Notes: generated by a model from the letters alone, not told the origin. DNA of 60,905 nt from Bacteroidales bacterium (GCA_016285145.1 JAEEQE010000014.1:1-60905); one strand, 5' to 3'. Numbered from the stretch's first letter, positions 52,002-60,766 are shown. Numbers and translations: made by a program.

Positions 52002-52811
52002 TTAGTAGATAAAGGGGAAAACCCGTTTGAGGTGGCGTTGTTTCATCTCCTCGGGAAACTCCTGCTGGTAGCGTTTGTAGAGAGAGTTGGCACGCGGAAC
52101 CAGATTGGCGAACGTCCAGATGAAGAACACCAGTCCCGACAGAGACCATGTGAGGATGGCAAAACCGAGCCATTCCATCAACTCGCCCAGATAGTTGGCA
52201 CTGGTCACATAGTTGAACAGGAAGCCGGACGGGAGGTAATGTTTGTTGTCGTCATCGTTCTTGCGGAGATGCCGGATGATGTAGTCGGAACGCAGGTTGA
52301 CGATAAAGCCGAGGATGAAAATGCAGAGTCCGATAATGAACTGCGGCGACCACAGCCATTCTATATCCGAGTACGAGAGGCCGAGCACGGTGTAGTGGCA
52401 GTTGAAAGACTCGAAGAAAATCCAATAGCCCTGCATCATGGCGTTCAGGATGTTGAAGGCGATACCGGTGAACATGATGACGAGCGACATCTGGCTCTTC
52501 TTTCCTTTCATCAACCAGGGAAAAATTAACGACCGCTGGAAATAGTGGATTTCAAAAATCAAAAGGAAGACCATCGGCACCGTTTCAAAACGGTGGGGTG
52601 AGGCCAGCCAGATGATGAGCATGGCCAGGAAAATGGGGAACTCCATTAGGAACCAAGCCAGCTTGTTGTTGATGGTTTTTCCCCACTTGTTAGAAGTGAA
52701 GGCTCCGTAGCTGGCTGTGACAAAATAGAGGGATACAAATACCACTGCGGCCAAGCCAATCATTACATAGAGGTAAATGTAAAATGCTGAAGTGAAAATT
52801 TCGGGATTCAT
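52002..52811 (-). CDS. 3-oxo-5-alpha-steroid 4-dehydrogenase (SRD5A-like) family membrane protein
   Basis: 269 residues with six or seven membrane helices. The C-terminal domain shows the steroid 5-alpha-reductase pattern: F-N-Y-V-T-S-A-N-Y-L-G-E-L-M-E-W, F-A-N-L-V-P-R-A, and an end in K-R-V-F-P-F-I-Y. The family reduces the delta-4 double bond of steroids with NADPH. Relatives in gut Bacteroidetes act on bile-acid or steroid intermediates, while others act on fatty or polyprenyl chains. Neighbours are sppA (16 bases upstream) and murF, not steroid genes, so a lipid substrate of the envelope is as likely. Confidence 0.8.
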   Translation of the reverse strand: MNPEIFTSAFYIYLYVMIGLAAVVFVSLYFVTASYGAFTSNKWGKTINNKLAWFLMEFPIFLAMLIIWLASPHRFETVPMVFLLIFEIHYFQRSLIFPWLMKGKKSQMSLVIMFTGIAFNILNAMMQGYWIFFESFNCHYTVLGLSYSDIEWLWSPQFIIGLCIFILGFIVNLRSDYIIRHLRKNDDDNKHYLPSGFLFNYVTSANYLGELMEWLGFAILTWSLSGLVFFIWTFANLVPRANSLYKRYQQEFPEEMKQRHLKRVFPFIY

Positions 52812-52827
52812 AATATTGGGTAAAATG

Positions 52828-54660
52828 TTATTGGATTACAATATTCATGGGCATACGTGCCTGAACACCCTCCTGGGAGAGTATCTGGTCAACACCTTGG
52901 AACATAAAATAAAACTTTCCTAATTTGGCACGCATGGCGGCGTCAACCTCGTCGTCGGTGCGGAAAAGCATGGTAAACCAGTCGGTTTGCTTGGGATAAT
53001 AGACAAGCGTATAGTCGGAAACCTTGACCAACTCGGCGGCCTTCTTGACGGCGTCGTCCAAGGAGCCGATCTTGTCCACAAGTCCTATGCCGATGGCATC
53101 CTGGCCGGCCCAAACACGTCCTTGGCCGATGCTGTCCACCGCAGCCACCGACATCTTCCGCCCGTCGGCAACGCGTTGAGTGAACAGCCCATAAATCTGT
53201 TCGATAGAATTCTGCAGTGTGGCGATTTCCACCTCGTCCATCGGACGGAAACCGTTGCCAAAGTCGGCGTGCGGATTGGTGGCCACCTTGTCGATGGTGA
53301 TGCCAACTTTGTTTTTCAAGAAGTTCTGGAAGGAGGGGATCATGCCGAACACGCCGATGGACCCGGTCAATGTGTTGGGCTGGGCGATGATGTAGTCGGA
53401 ATTGCAGGCGATGTAGTAGCCTCCGGAGGCGGCATAATCGCCCATGGAGGTCACCACCTTCTTGCCGGCTTTCTTGGCTTTCTCAATCTCTTGCCAGATG
53501 TTTTCAGAGGCAATGGCGCTGCCACCCGGCGAATTGATACGCAGCACGATGGCTTTCACGTCCTTGTCCTTGTACGCCTTCCTGAATTCCTTGATAAAAC
53601 TTTCGGAGTAGATTCCCTGCACTTCCGAGCCTTTTCCATCGTGAATTTCGCCAACAGCATAAACCACCGCAATCTTATTGCCGGATTTGATGTTGTTGCT
53701 GAAGGATTTGCGGTATTTGCCGAGACTCACGAAATTGATGTCGTCATCCTCACCCAAATTGAGCTTCGACTTGATCATCTTCTCCGCATCGGCCGCGTAA
53801 CAGAGCTTGTCCACCATCTTGGACGCCAATGCGTTCTGGGCATCGTATGCAATCATATTGTCGGCAATATAGTTGAGTGTATCCACGCTGATATGGCGCG
53901 AGGCGGCTATATCTTTCGTGATACATTTCCATAAGGTGCTGGCTAACAACTCCATCTGCTCGCGGTTGGCCTCGCTCATCTTGTCCATGATATAAGGCTC
54001 GATGGCGCTTTTGAATTTTCCATGACGGATGACCTGTACGTCCACATCCAGTTTGTCGATGAGGTTTTTGTAGAACATGATTTGGAAGGCATAGCCTCTG
54101 AAGTCCACACTGCCAGTGGGATTGAGCAGAATCTTGTCGGCAGTGGAGGCTATGTAGTACCCGTTCTGAGAATAGCTGTCGCTGTAGGCATAAATGAATT
54201 TGCCCGATTTCCGGAAAATCTGAAGCGCATCGTGGATTTCCTTCATAGTGGCAGGGGATGCCGCCGCCGATGGGGAGCTGAGGTAGATACCCTTGATTTT
54301 GGAGTCCGAGGCGGCATTTTTGATGGAGGCCAGAATATCGTCCAGACCCAGATTATCGTTGTAACTATTGAACTGTGCGAACGGCATGTCAATGGCTCGT
54401 TCGCGAACACCTTGCGAAAGGTCTATTTTCAACACACTGTTGTCCTTCACGGTTCCCGTGCCGGAACCACTTTTTGCTCCGGAGGCCATCATGCCAATCA
54501 TAGCAAAGAACATGATTGTGTATAGGAAGGACACAATCAGGTTGCAAAACAGAAAACCTAACATGGAACCCCATACTACACGCCAGAATTTTCTGGACGT
54601 TGTTTCGGGCTTTTCCTGAAATGCAGGCTTGCGGGAGGGTAAATTGTTTGTTTCACTCAT
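52828..54660 (-). CDS. sppA: signal peptide peptidase SppA, long (67-kDa) type
   Basis: 610 residues. One N-terminal membrane helix (about 30-60) and two ClpP-like halves are seen. The catalytic Lys217 lies in H-G-K-F-K-S-A-I-E-P-Y and the nucleophile Ser412 in D-Y-A-A-S-G-G-Y-Y, close to the E. coli Lys209/Ser409 pair. It degrades cleaved signal peptides in the membrane. It lies 21 bases after the molybdopterin-like gene and 16 bases before the SRD5A-like gene. Confidence 0.94.
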   Translation of the reverse strand: MSETNNLPSRKPAFQEKPETTSRKFWRVVWGSMLGFLFCNLIVSFLYTIMFFAMIGMMASGAKSGSGTGTVKDNSVLKIDLSQGVRERAIDMPFAQFNSYNDNLGLDDILASIKNAASDSKIKGIYLSSPSAAASPATMKEIHDALQIFRKSGKFIYAYSDSYSQNGYYIASTADKILLNPTGSVDFRGYAFQIMFYKNLIDKLDVDVQVIRHGKFKSAIEPYIMDKMSEANREQMELLASTLWKCITKDIAASRHISVDTLNYIADNMIAYDAQNALASKMVDKLCYAADAEKMIKSKLNLGEDDDINFVSLGKYRKSFSNNIKSGNKIAVVYAVGEIHDGKGSEVQGIYSESFIKEFRKAYKDKDVKAIVLRINSPGGSAIASENIWQEIEKAKKAGKKVVTSMGDYAASGGYYIACNSDYIIAQPNTLTGSIGVFGMIPSFQNFLKNKVGITIDKVATNPHADFGNGFRPMDEVEIATLQNSIEQIYGLFTQRVADGRKMSVAAVDSIGQGRVWAGQDAIGIGLVDKIGSLDDAVKKAAELVKVSDYTLVYYPKQTDWFTMLFRTDDEVDAAMRAKLGKFYFMFQGVDQILSQEGVQARMPMNIVIQ

Positions 54661-54681
54661 AATTTATTGTTTTTTAATTAA

Positions 54682-55962
54682 TTATCTAAAAAAATGCCGC
54701 CGTTGGCTATGGCATCCACCCTTCATGAAGGAGATGTATTCCATGAATACTTCTGTGGGATCTTCCATGGGGGGAAGTCCGAGCTGCTGCCCGATGGCAG
54801 ACAACTGGTGTAGGGTATCATATTCTATCGGGCAGGGCAAGGCTGCCTTGCTCTGATGGGGCGTTCTGGCGGAATCCGTGTAGGTGCCGAAAGTCTCTTC
54901 TGGCAGGGAGGCCGGCAGGATGAGGTCCGCCCGGTAATCGTATTCCGCATCCCAATCGGCCTTTTGCAGAATGGTGAAACAGGCGTCGGGCAGATGTTGC
55001 AGAATGTCATCGGGTATGGACACGCCGGTGGCATTCATCAACAGGATGGTGTCAAACCCGCTGGCCCGCAGGGTGGCACTGATATCAATGGGCGTAGTGC
55101 ATACCGGCTGACCATAAAATTCCTGCATCAGATTAACAGATTCTGTATCAAAAGGTTCTCCGCTGACGCAAAGGTCAGGGAAAATGCCCATGTCGTAAAG
55201 TCCTTGCGAGTTGAGGTCGGCTTTGATGCTGAGGAATCCGGACGATGGCTTCGCCTGAATGTCCAACAGCATGCAGAGGTTCTCCAGCTCAATGATGGCG
55301 CGTGCGTCCATCCAGCGTTCCCATACGATGAAGGCGGGTGCCTCGGCATGAAGCAGTTTTCCAACGAAGCTCCGTACATCTTCCTCCGTGAGGGCGTTAT
55401 GGCTCAAAAGCGTGTCGAAATCCTCTTGCAGGATTTTTGTTTTATATTCGTCATAATGTTTCCCGAGTCCATCCACGTATATACCTTTGGCCAGATTGTG
55501 ACGGATAAGGTAATAGTTGAGACAGCGGAAGAACATCGCATGATGGCGTATGTTCAGGGTGTCCGGCTGGTTGAAACGATAGATTTCGGCTTGGGTGCAG
55601 GAATCGATCACACTGCGGACGGCCTGCATGGAATGGTTTTCAGCCTTCTCATCCAAAAGGCAGAGCAGTAGGTCGGAGCCGAACAGCTCGGCGTAAGGCA
55701 GGATGTCGTTTTTGTCATGGAAGAAATCCGTTCCCCTGTCATAATAATCGAAAGAGCCGATGGCATTGGTGCGGAAACCGGCACGGGCCAGCCGCTGGAG
55801 CAGATACAGTTCCTCGTTGGAGTAATCACCGGAGGTAAGCACCAGCGTTGCATTTTCCCGCATGCTTTTCCCCTGTTCCACGACCATCCGGAAGGCCTCT
55901 TCAAAAGAGATCTCCCGATATTGGCTTTGGGTTTTGAGCAAAGGGAGGGTGAGACGTGGCAT
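54682..55962 (-). CDS. molybdopterin oxidoreductase-like protein lacking the Fe-S domain
   Basis: 426 residues from the ATG at 55962, one base after the GldA-like gene stops. It resembles the middle of molybdopterin oxidoreductases or the NuoG C-terminal region: I-S-F-E-E-A-F near the start, alternating alpha/beta segments, and Y-R-A-D-L-I-L-P-A-S-L-P-E-E-T-F-G-T-Y-T near the end. The N-terminal Cys cluster for a 4Fe-4S centre is missing, and so is the C-terminal beta-barrel of true enzymes. It is probably not a working oxidoreductase. It may be a binding or scaffold protein derived from one. The family call is moderate; its role next to an ABC ATPase gene is unknown. Confidence 0.65.
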   Translation of the reverse strand: MPRLTLPLLKTQSQYREISFEEAFRMVVEQGKSMRENATLVLTSGDYSNEELYLLQRLARAGFRTNAIGSFDYYDRGTDFFHDKNDILPYAELFGSDLLLCLLDEKAENHSMQAVRSVIDSCTQAEIYRFNQPDTLNIRHHAMFFRCLNYYLIRHNLAKGIYVDGLGKHYDEYKTKILQEDFDTLLSHNALTEEDVRSFVGKLLHAEAPAFIVWERWMDARAIIELENLCMLLDIQAKPSSGFLSIKADLNSQGLYDMGIFPDLCVSGEPFDTESVNLMQEFYGQPVCTTPIDISATLRASGFDTILLMNATGVSIPDDILQHLPDACFTILQKADWDAEYDYRADLILPASLPEETFGTYTDSARTPHQSKAALPCPIEYDTLHQLSAIGQQLGLPPMEDPTEVFMEYISFMKGGCHSQRRHFFR

Positions 55963-55963
55963 A

Positions 55964-56713
55964 TTATTCGGTTTTGTGAGTGAGGGCGTGGAAGAGTTCC
56001 TCCATGCCAAGGGCATTCAACTCGGACGCATGGGTGAGGCCCAGTTTTTCGGCCATGTTGGGAAGTTCGGAGACGGATGCGTCCGCAACCAGTTTCCCTT
56101 TGTTAATGATGATGACATGGTCGCACATGGCCTGCACCTCCTGCATGATGTGCGTGGAGAGCAGCACGGTCCGGCCTTGGCCGTAGGAACGGATCAACGC
56201 ACGTATCTCGATGAGCTGGTTGGGGTCCAGGCCCGTGGTCGGCTCGTCAAGGATCAGCACTTCCGGCTCGTGGATGAGCGCCTGGGCGATGCCCACACGC
56301 TGTTTGTACCCCCGCGACAAGGCCCCGATCTTCTTATGCTGCTCGACGGAAAGCCCCGTCTGCTCGATGATATGGTCCACACGTTGGGGAACCTTGTCCA
56401 AATGGTGGATGCCGGCGATGAATTCCAGAAACTCCCGTACGTACATGTCGTAATACAGAGGGTTGGCTTCCGAAAGGTAGCCGATTTTCTTGCGCAGGGC
56501 CAACGAATCGTTCCAGATGTCGAGGCCGCACACGGAAACACTGCCCTCGGTGGGCGGGATCAGACAGGTGATGATTTTCATCATCGTGGTCTTTCCAGCA
56601 CCGTTTGGCCCGAGGAAACCGACAATTTCACCCTTTTTGGCTTCAAAACTGATGTCGTTCAGCGCGTATTGCTTGCCAAAGACTTTGGTGATATGATTGA
56701 CAATAATGGACAT
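55964..56713 (-). CDS. gldA: GldA-like ABC transporter ATP-binding protein
   Basis: 249 residues from the ATG at 56713, chosen because an earlier reading would start next to the promoter. Walker A G-P-N-G-A-G-K-T-T at 35-43, signature L-S-R-G-Y-K-Q-R, and Walker B V-L-I-L-D-E-P-T-T-G-L-D-P are intact. The segment S-E-A-N-P-L-Y-Y-D-M-Y-V-R-E-F-L matches the GldA branch (gliding-associated ABC ATPase). The usual permease partners GldF and GldG are not nearby. It is the first gene of a six-gene minus-strand operon. The gldA symbol is by resemblance. Confidence 0.82.
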   Translation of the reverse strand: MSIIVNHITKVFGKQYALNDISFEAKKGEIVGFLGPNGAGKTTMMKIITCLIPPTEGSVSVCGLDIWNDSLALRKKIGYLSEANPLYYDMYVREFLEFIAGIHHLDKVPQRVDHIIEQTGLSVEQHKKIGALSRGYKQRVGIAQALIHEPEVLILDEPTTGLDPNQLIEIRALIRSYGQGRTVLLSTHIMQEVQAMCDHVIIINKGKLVADASVSELPNMAEKLGLTHASELNALGMEELFHALTHKTE

Positions 56714-56737
56714 ATTACCGCTGTTTAAATAAGGCGG

Positions 56738-56745
56738 CAAAGATA
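56738..56745 (-). promoter_or_regulatory. -7 box for the gldA-anmK operon
   Basis: Minus-strand TATCTTTG followed by CC, 25 bases before the ATG at 56713. With the box at 56758-56765 it forms a near-perfect inverted repeat (56733-56746 against 56757-56771). Confidence 0.65.
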
Positions 56746-56757
56746 CGGCTTTTTTTG

Positions 56758-56765
56758 TATCTTTG
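56758..56765 (+). promoter_or_regulatory. -7 box for the flippase-like gene
   Basis: TATCTTTG followed by CCC, 19 bases before the ATG at 56784. It diverges from 56738-56745 with 12 bases between the two octamers. Confidence 0.65.
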
Positions 56766-56783
56766 CCCGCCTAAAACTCAGAG

Positions 56784-57881
56784 ATGAAGAATAGTGAGGT
56801 AAAATCAAAGAAAAATGCACTGAAGACAACAATCCAGTTTGTGATTTTTGTCGGATTGGGCATTTTTTTCATCTGGCTTTCGTTGCGTTCGTTAGACAAA
56901 GAGGATGTACGGATGATTTTCGATTCCATGTCGATGATCAACAATCCGTTCAGCTGGTTCATGTTAGTGATGGCGGCGTTGTTAGCCCTGTTTGCCGATT
57001 TCGCACGCTCCGTGCGCGGCAAGCTGCTGTTAGAACCGCTCGGGTATAAAGTCCGCTATTCCATGTCGTTCTATTCCGTCATGGTCTGCTATATGGCCAA
57101 CCTCGCGCTGCCCCGGCTGGGCGAGATTCTGCGTTGCTCGTTTCTGCAGCGTTTTGAGAATGTGCCCTTCCAGAAATCCCTCGGCACCGTGGTCACCGAA
57201 CGAGCCGTGGATATCATCTGCTGGATTGTGTTGTTGGTGGTGGCAGTGGCAATGAACACCAGTATGCTTTCCGAGGTGGTGGTGGACCAGGACACCCAGA
57301 TGACCGTCCGGATGTGGATGGAGCAGAAAGGTCTTTCCATACTTAGCAACTATTTCATTTTCATATTGATAGCTTTTTTTGTCGCCCTCTATTTCCTCTT
57401 CCGTCTCACGCGCAAGTGGTGGAGTCATATTGCCTGGATGATGAAAGTGAGAAGTTTTCTGGTGGGCATCTGGCAAGGCGTGGTTTCGATTAAGGACCTG
57501 CCACATCCGATACGTTACGTGGTGTGGACAATCATTATGTGGGTTGCCTATTTCCTCGGCACATACAGCTGCATCCTCGCCCTGCCCTTCCTGAGCCATG
57601 CAGGTTCCGGAGCTGCCTTCTCCGTGCTGATTTTCGGCACCATCGCCTTCATGGTTTCCCAAGGCGGACTGGGTTCTTATCCGCTGATCACGGCCGGCAT
57701 CCTGGTGCTCTATGGCGTTTCTTATACCCAAGGCCTTGCCGGAGGATGGATCGGCTGGTTCCTACAAACAACCGTCTCCATCGGCTTCGGCCTGCTCTCT
57801 TTAGTGGCCGCCTCGTTTTATAAAAAGAAAGATTCTGCGAATCCAATACCTGCTGACGAAAACCTGTCTTCTTCCAAATGA
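56784..57881 (+). CDS. lysylphosphatidylglycerol synthase TM-region / UPF0104 flippase-like protein
   Basis: 365 residues with about eight membrane helices. The segment [11 protein letters not shown] and then [10 protein letters not shown] matches the UPF0104 / AglD family, and [10 protein letters not shown] near the end is the conserved late loop. Related proteins flip or move lipid-linked groups; the C-terminal aminoacyl-transferase domain of MprF is absent. The stop overlaps the next start as ATGA. Confidence 0.82.
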   Translation: MKNSEVKSKKNALKTTIQFVIFVGLGIFFIWLSLRSLDKEDVRMIFDSMSMINNPFSWFMLVMAALLALFADFARSVRGKLLLEPLGYKVRYSMSFYSVMVCYMANLALPRLGEILRCSFLQRFENVPFQKSLGTVVTERAVDIICWIVLLVVAVAMNTSMLSEVVVDQDTQMTVRMWMEQKGLSILSNYFIFILIAFFVALYFLFRLTRKWWSHIAWMMKVRSFLVGIWQGVVSIKDLPHPIRYVVWTIIMWVAYFLGTYSCILALPFLSHAGSGAAFSVLIFGTIAFMVSQGGLGSYPLITAGILVLYGVSYTQGLAGGWIGWFLQTTVSIGFGLLSLVAASFYKKKDSANPIPADENLSSSK

Positions 57882-58363
57882 AGGATTTTATAAGTCATAT
57901 TGCCTCCAAGATTGTTCCCCCCTCTTTTTTCTTGGATAATGAAAAAGAGCTTCATACGGGAACGCTTGTGTTCACCAACGGATGCTTCGATGTGCTCCAT
58001 GTGGGACATGTCACCTATCTGGCCAAAGCCCGTCAACTGGGTGATTTGCTGGTGGTGGGCCTTAATACGGATGCATCGGTGAGACGTCTGAAAGGCCCGT
58101 CCCGTCCTGTGAACGACCAACAAGCCCGCGCCCAAGTGCTCGCTGCGTTGGAAATGGTGGATTATGTGGTCTTTTTTGAAGAGGACACCCCGTATAATCT
58201 TATCACCCAAGTAAAACCAGACATTCTGGTCAAAGGCGGCGATTATGCGATTGAACAAATTGCCGGGGGCGACTTCGTGCGCGAGCGCGGCGGACAGGTA
58301 CTTACCATTCCGCTGGTGCCCGGATATTCCACAACCTCGATTCTTGAACACGATAACCAATAA
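57878..58363 (+). CDS. rfaE2: D-glycero-beta-D-manno-heptose 1-phosphate adenylyltransferase
   Basis: 161 residues. The nucleotidyltransferase motif [13 protein letters not shown] is at 32-44, K-G-P-S-R-P-V-N and V-K-G-G-D-Y follow, and the end P-G-Y-S-T-T-S-I is typical. It makes ADP-heptose for the lipopolysaccharide core. The kinase half (RfaE1) is not fused and not in the window. It is translationally coupled to the flippase-like gene. Confidence 0.92.
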   Translation: MKDFISHIASKIVPPSFFLDNEKELHTGTLVFTNGCFDVLHVGHVTYLAKARQLGDLLVVGLNTDASVRRLKGPSRPVNDQQARAQVLAALEMVDYVVFFEEDTPYNLITQVKPDILVKGGDYAIEQIAGGDFVRERGGQVLTIPLVPGYSTTSILEHDNQ

Positions 58364-58366
58364 GCG

Positions 58367-59491
58367 ATGAGAACGTTTCTAACTCTTTTGTGCTGCTGTT
58401 TGTCCTCCCTGTTGTTAGCCCAGGGATTGGATGTGACGGAGTTCAGCCAGATGCAGGCGTTGCAGGACACCACTGCCTATCCGACGGAGCAGGGTCAGTT
58501 CCAGATTGCCCCCTATCCGGAGATTTCCGAAGTGTATCAGATTCCGGCGTATGACCTGTATGACCGGTATTGGGATGTGGCCCATTTGCGCAGCCGTACG
58601 TTAGAGATTCCGTTTTCGAATGACAGGATCATGCTGATCCTGGTGCAGGCAGCCAACAACCCGTTCTCGTTCCCGTGCTCCTATGACGAGGTGACGCAAC
58701 GTTATGGACAGGTTGGGAAAGCGGGCTTCCACCCGGGCGTGGACCTCAAAGTGGTTCATCAGACGCTGGTGCGCAACTGCTTCGACGGCGTGGTGCGGAT
58801 GGCCAAATATTACAATGTTTACGGCTGGATGGTCGTGGTGCGCCATTACAACGGTCTGGAAACTCTTTATGCCCATCTCGACAAACTGTGCGTGAAACCC
58901 GGCCAACTTTTGCACGCGGGCGATGTGATCGGCCAGGCGGGCAATAGTGGCAACACGAAGGATTGCATCCTCCATTTCGAAACCCGTTTCATGAACGAGT
59001 TCTTCGATCCTAACTTGCTGATTGACTTTGAGAATGAGACCTTGCATAAAAACACCCTCGTGCTGACTCCGGACGATTTCCGCCCGATGAAAGAGGTGGA
59101 AAATTCGTCCGTCACACAAGCACCCTCGCCCGTATCGGAGAAACCCCTCCAAGCCCCAACTCCCAAATCTCAGCCAACGACCAAAACAGAGCCCCAGTCA
59201 ACAGTCAACAGCCAACAGTCAACGGCTAAAACGGAAATTCTCTCCAAGCCAATAGCTAACGGCCAACAGCCAACAGCTAAAACGGAAACTCTCTCTAAGC
59301 CAATAGCCAACAGCCAACAGCCAACGGCCAAAACGGAATCTTCCAATGCAGAATATTATGTGGTGCAAAAGGGCGACAATTTGTACCGCATCTCGGTCAA
59401 GTTCCACACAACAGTAGATAATCTGTTGAAAATAAACAACCTGCCAAACGCTGACAAGATTACGGAAGGTCAGCGGTTACGGGTAAAATAG
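58367..59491 (+). CDS. M23-like peptidase with LysM domain, one catalytic His replaced
   Basis: 374 residues with a signal peptide (about 1-19). The LytM/M23 domain spans about 95-225. Zinc ligands His122 and Asp126 (H-P-G-V-D) and His203 (L-H-F-E) are present, and the Y-A-H-L His170 is kept. The first His of the usual H-x-H is Ile201 (C-I-L-H-F), so hydrolysis may be lost or weakened. Residues about 283-325 are a repeated Gln/Pro/Thr/Lys linker, and a LysM domain (about 328-374) binds glycan. It may activate another wall enzyme, as degenerate LytM proteins do. It starts three bases after rfaE2. Confidence 0.85.
   Translation: MRTFLTLLCCCLSSLLLAQGLDVTEFSQMQALQDTTAYPTEQGQFQIAPYPEISEVYQIPAYDLYDRYWDVAHLRSRTLEIPFSNDRIMLILVQAANNPFSFPCSYDEVTQRYGQVGKAGFHPGVDLKVVHQTLVRNCFDGVVRMAKYYNVYGWMVVVRHYNGLETLYAHLDKLCVKPGQLLHAGDVIGQAGNSGNTKDCILHFETRFMNEFFDPNLLIDFENETLHKNTLVLTPDDFRPMKEVENSSVTQAPSPVSEKPLQAPTPKSQPTTKTEPQSTVNSQQSTAKTEILSKPIANGQQPTAKTETLSKPIANSQQPTAKTESSNAEYYVVQKGDNLYRISVKFHTTVDNLLKINNLPNADKITEGQRLRVK
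59213..59339 (+). repeat. 51-bp in-frame tandem repeat in the LysM linker
   Basis: Units start at 59213, 59264 and 59315, a 51-base period (17 codons) with two full copies and about half of a third. Each encodes Q-Q-x-T-A-K-T-E-x-L-S-K-P-I-A-N-x. Such repeats change copy number easily and would alter the distance between the M23 and LysM domains. Confidence 0.9.
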
Positions 59492-59506
59492 CAAAATCGA
59501 ACCATT

Positions 59507-59725
59507 ATGATGATACCGTACATCTGTGAGGGGCAGGAGTGCGGCGAAGAGAAACATTTTGTTCATGCTGCTGTAACAGCTCCATTCTTTTCCCTCCTGT
59601 TGTTTTGCCATTTTATGATAATCATTTTATGGCAACAAATAAAAAACGACAAAGGAGAATATTATGTCTATGACAGGTTCTTCGGGATGTGGATTGAGTG
59701 GGATGTCTTGAATGTGGCACGATAA
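59507..59725 (+). CDS. possible small membrane protein
   Basis: 72 residues with one hydrophobic helix in the middle and two close Cys near the start. It has no recognised relative and poor coding character, and it may be chance. If real, it lies 15 bases after the M23 gene. Confidence 0.25.
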   Translation: MMIPYICEGQECGEEKHFVHAAVTAPFFSLLLFCHFMIIILWQQIKNDKGEYYVYDRFFGMWIEWDVLNVAR

Positions 59726-59869
59726 TATGCCGCCACGCGCATACCGGCTTCGGGCATAGAAAGGAACAACAATCGATGATTTTTTGGGCGTATTCAAAAT
59801 CTTCTCCACCAACTTTCTTGCTCTTTATGCTATTTTGTTGGGGGTTCCGCGTGCACGTGGCCTACAAAG
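59726..59869. other. intergenic, nothing recognised
   Basis: No gene or strong hairpin was seen here before the repeat nest begins. Part of it (GTGCACG near 59851) may be decayed repeat. Confidence 0.4.
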
Positions 59870-60038
59870 GTGCTGAAAGCACGAAATCCCATTAACCCCA
59901 CATTTCAGTGTGAGGTCGTGGAGTGCGATGATGGGAGCTGGAAATACGCACACATTGTACTCTGCGCATCACACCCCCTCGTGCTGAAAGCACGAAATCC
60001 CATTAACCCCACATTTCAGTGTGGGGTCGTGGAGTGCA
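59870..60038. repeat. direct repeats, 111-bp period, with internal palindromes
   Basis: Units begin at 59870 and 59981 with GTGCTGAAAGCAC (a five-pair hairpin). They continue through CCCCACA-TTTCAG-TGTGGGG (perfect at 60007-60026, one mismatch in the first unit). A third unit at 60804 is identical to the first over its 102 visible bases. Confidence 0.9.
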
Positions 60039-60049
60039 ATGAGGAGAGT

Positions 60050-60066
60050 GCGTGCCGAAGGCACGC
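60050..60066. repeat. REP-like palindrome at the 3' end of the transposase gene
   Basis: GCGTGCC (60050-60056), loop GAA, GGCACGC (60060-60066). It ends three bases from the stop codon of the transposase gene. The same stem with other loops recurs at 60548-60564 and 60618-60634. Confidence 0.85.
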
Positions 60067-60068
60067 TA

Positions 60069-60521
60069 CTATTCATCACGCAAGAAGTATCGCTCATCAA
60101 TGGTAATTCCATTCTCCTGCAAGAATGCCCGATACTCTTCCGCAAACGATCTCCTCCTATGGTGCTCTTTCTGCCTCATGATATAACCGACAACCTTGTC
60201 CTTGTCTTCTAAATTGTAACTGAAGCCCGCATACTCACGCCCCCAACCACGAAAATCCGGAAAGTGAGAATTCCCTTTCATCCATTTGCTGGTATCTGTT
60301 TTCACACGTTGCATAAAAGAGGCCAAGGATAGCGACGATGGCAACGACACGAATATATGTATATGGTCAGGCATGCCGCCTATGCGGTAGGTTTGGCAGT
60401 GCAGATTCTTCGCGATACCGTAGATGTATGCGTATAATTCCCGCTCATGCTCAACAGGTATGCTTGGCTCACTGCGATAGGTGCGAAAGACGATGTGATA
60501 AAACGATGTTGTATAGCTCAT
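60069..60521 (-). CDS. REP-associated tyrosine transposase (IS200/IS605 Y1 family)
   Basis: 150 residues, the length of IS200-type TnpA. The metal-binding H-x-H (His53 and His55 in D-H-I-H-I-F-V) and the catalytic Tyr113 in V-V-G-Y-I-M-R-Q-K-E-H-H are intact, so it may be active. Y1 transposases nick single-stranded hairpins. Flanking palindromes with a GCGTGCC stem stand on both sides, the arrangement of RAYT genes, domesticated transposases that are thought to spread REP sequences. No tnpB-like gene is present. Confidence 0.88.
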   Translation of the reverse strand: MSYTTSFYHIVFRTYRSEPSIPVEHERELYAYIYGIAKNLHCQTYRIGGMPDHIHIFVSLPSSLSLASFMQRVKTDTSKWMKGNSHFPDFRGWGREYAGFSYNLEDKDKVVGYIMRQKEHHRRRSFAEEYRAFLQENGITIDERYFLRDE

Positions 60522-60547
60522 GATATAGTATATTGATTGTGATTGTA

Positions 60548-60564
60548 GCGTGCCTCCGGCACGC
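60548..60564. repeat. REP-like palindrome upstream of the transposase gene
   Basis: GCGTGCC (60548-60554), loop TCC, GGCACGC (60558-60564), 27 bases outside the start codon. Confidence 0.85.
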
Positions 60565-60586
60565 AGATGATCTGGTCCAGCGCATT

Positions 60587-60634
60587 ACCCCACACTGCGT
60601 GCGGGGTTAATAGGATGGCGTGCCGTCGGCACGC
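60587..60634. repeat. two adjacent REP-like palindromes
   Basis: ACCCCACAC (60587-60595) pairs with GTGCGGGGT (60599-60607) with one mismatch, followed by TAATAGGAT. Then comes GCGTGCC (60618-60624), loop GTC, GGCACGC (60628-60634). The pair looks like one composite REP unit. Confidence 0.8.
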
Positions 60635-60766
60635 AGTTGTTGGGGCATCCTTGATTCTCAGCATTATGTTTGCTTTTGAGGATGTCGTTTATCCGGCAAC
60701 TGGGTCGAGCGTTGTGGACAGCGCATTGTCTCCCTATGATGCTTGTTAATAAGCCCGCAATCGGAG

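Noticed and set aside
51949-52173. N-terminal extension of the murF open frame
   Set aside because: The extra codons do not resemble MurF and overlap the 3' end of the upstream gene. The ATG at 51948 gives the normal family start.
59870-60038. Repeat array considered as a CRISPR
   Set aside because: The units are about 111 bases long, have only two adjacent copies, carry internal palindromes and lie beside a Y1 transposase. There are no spacers of uniform size and no cas genes.
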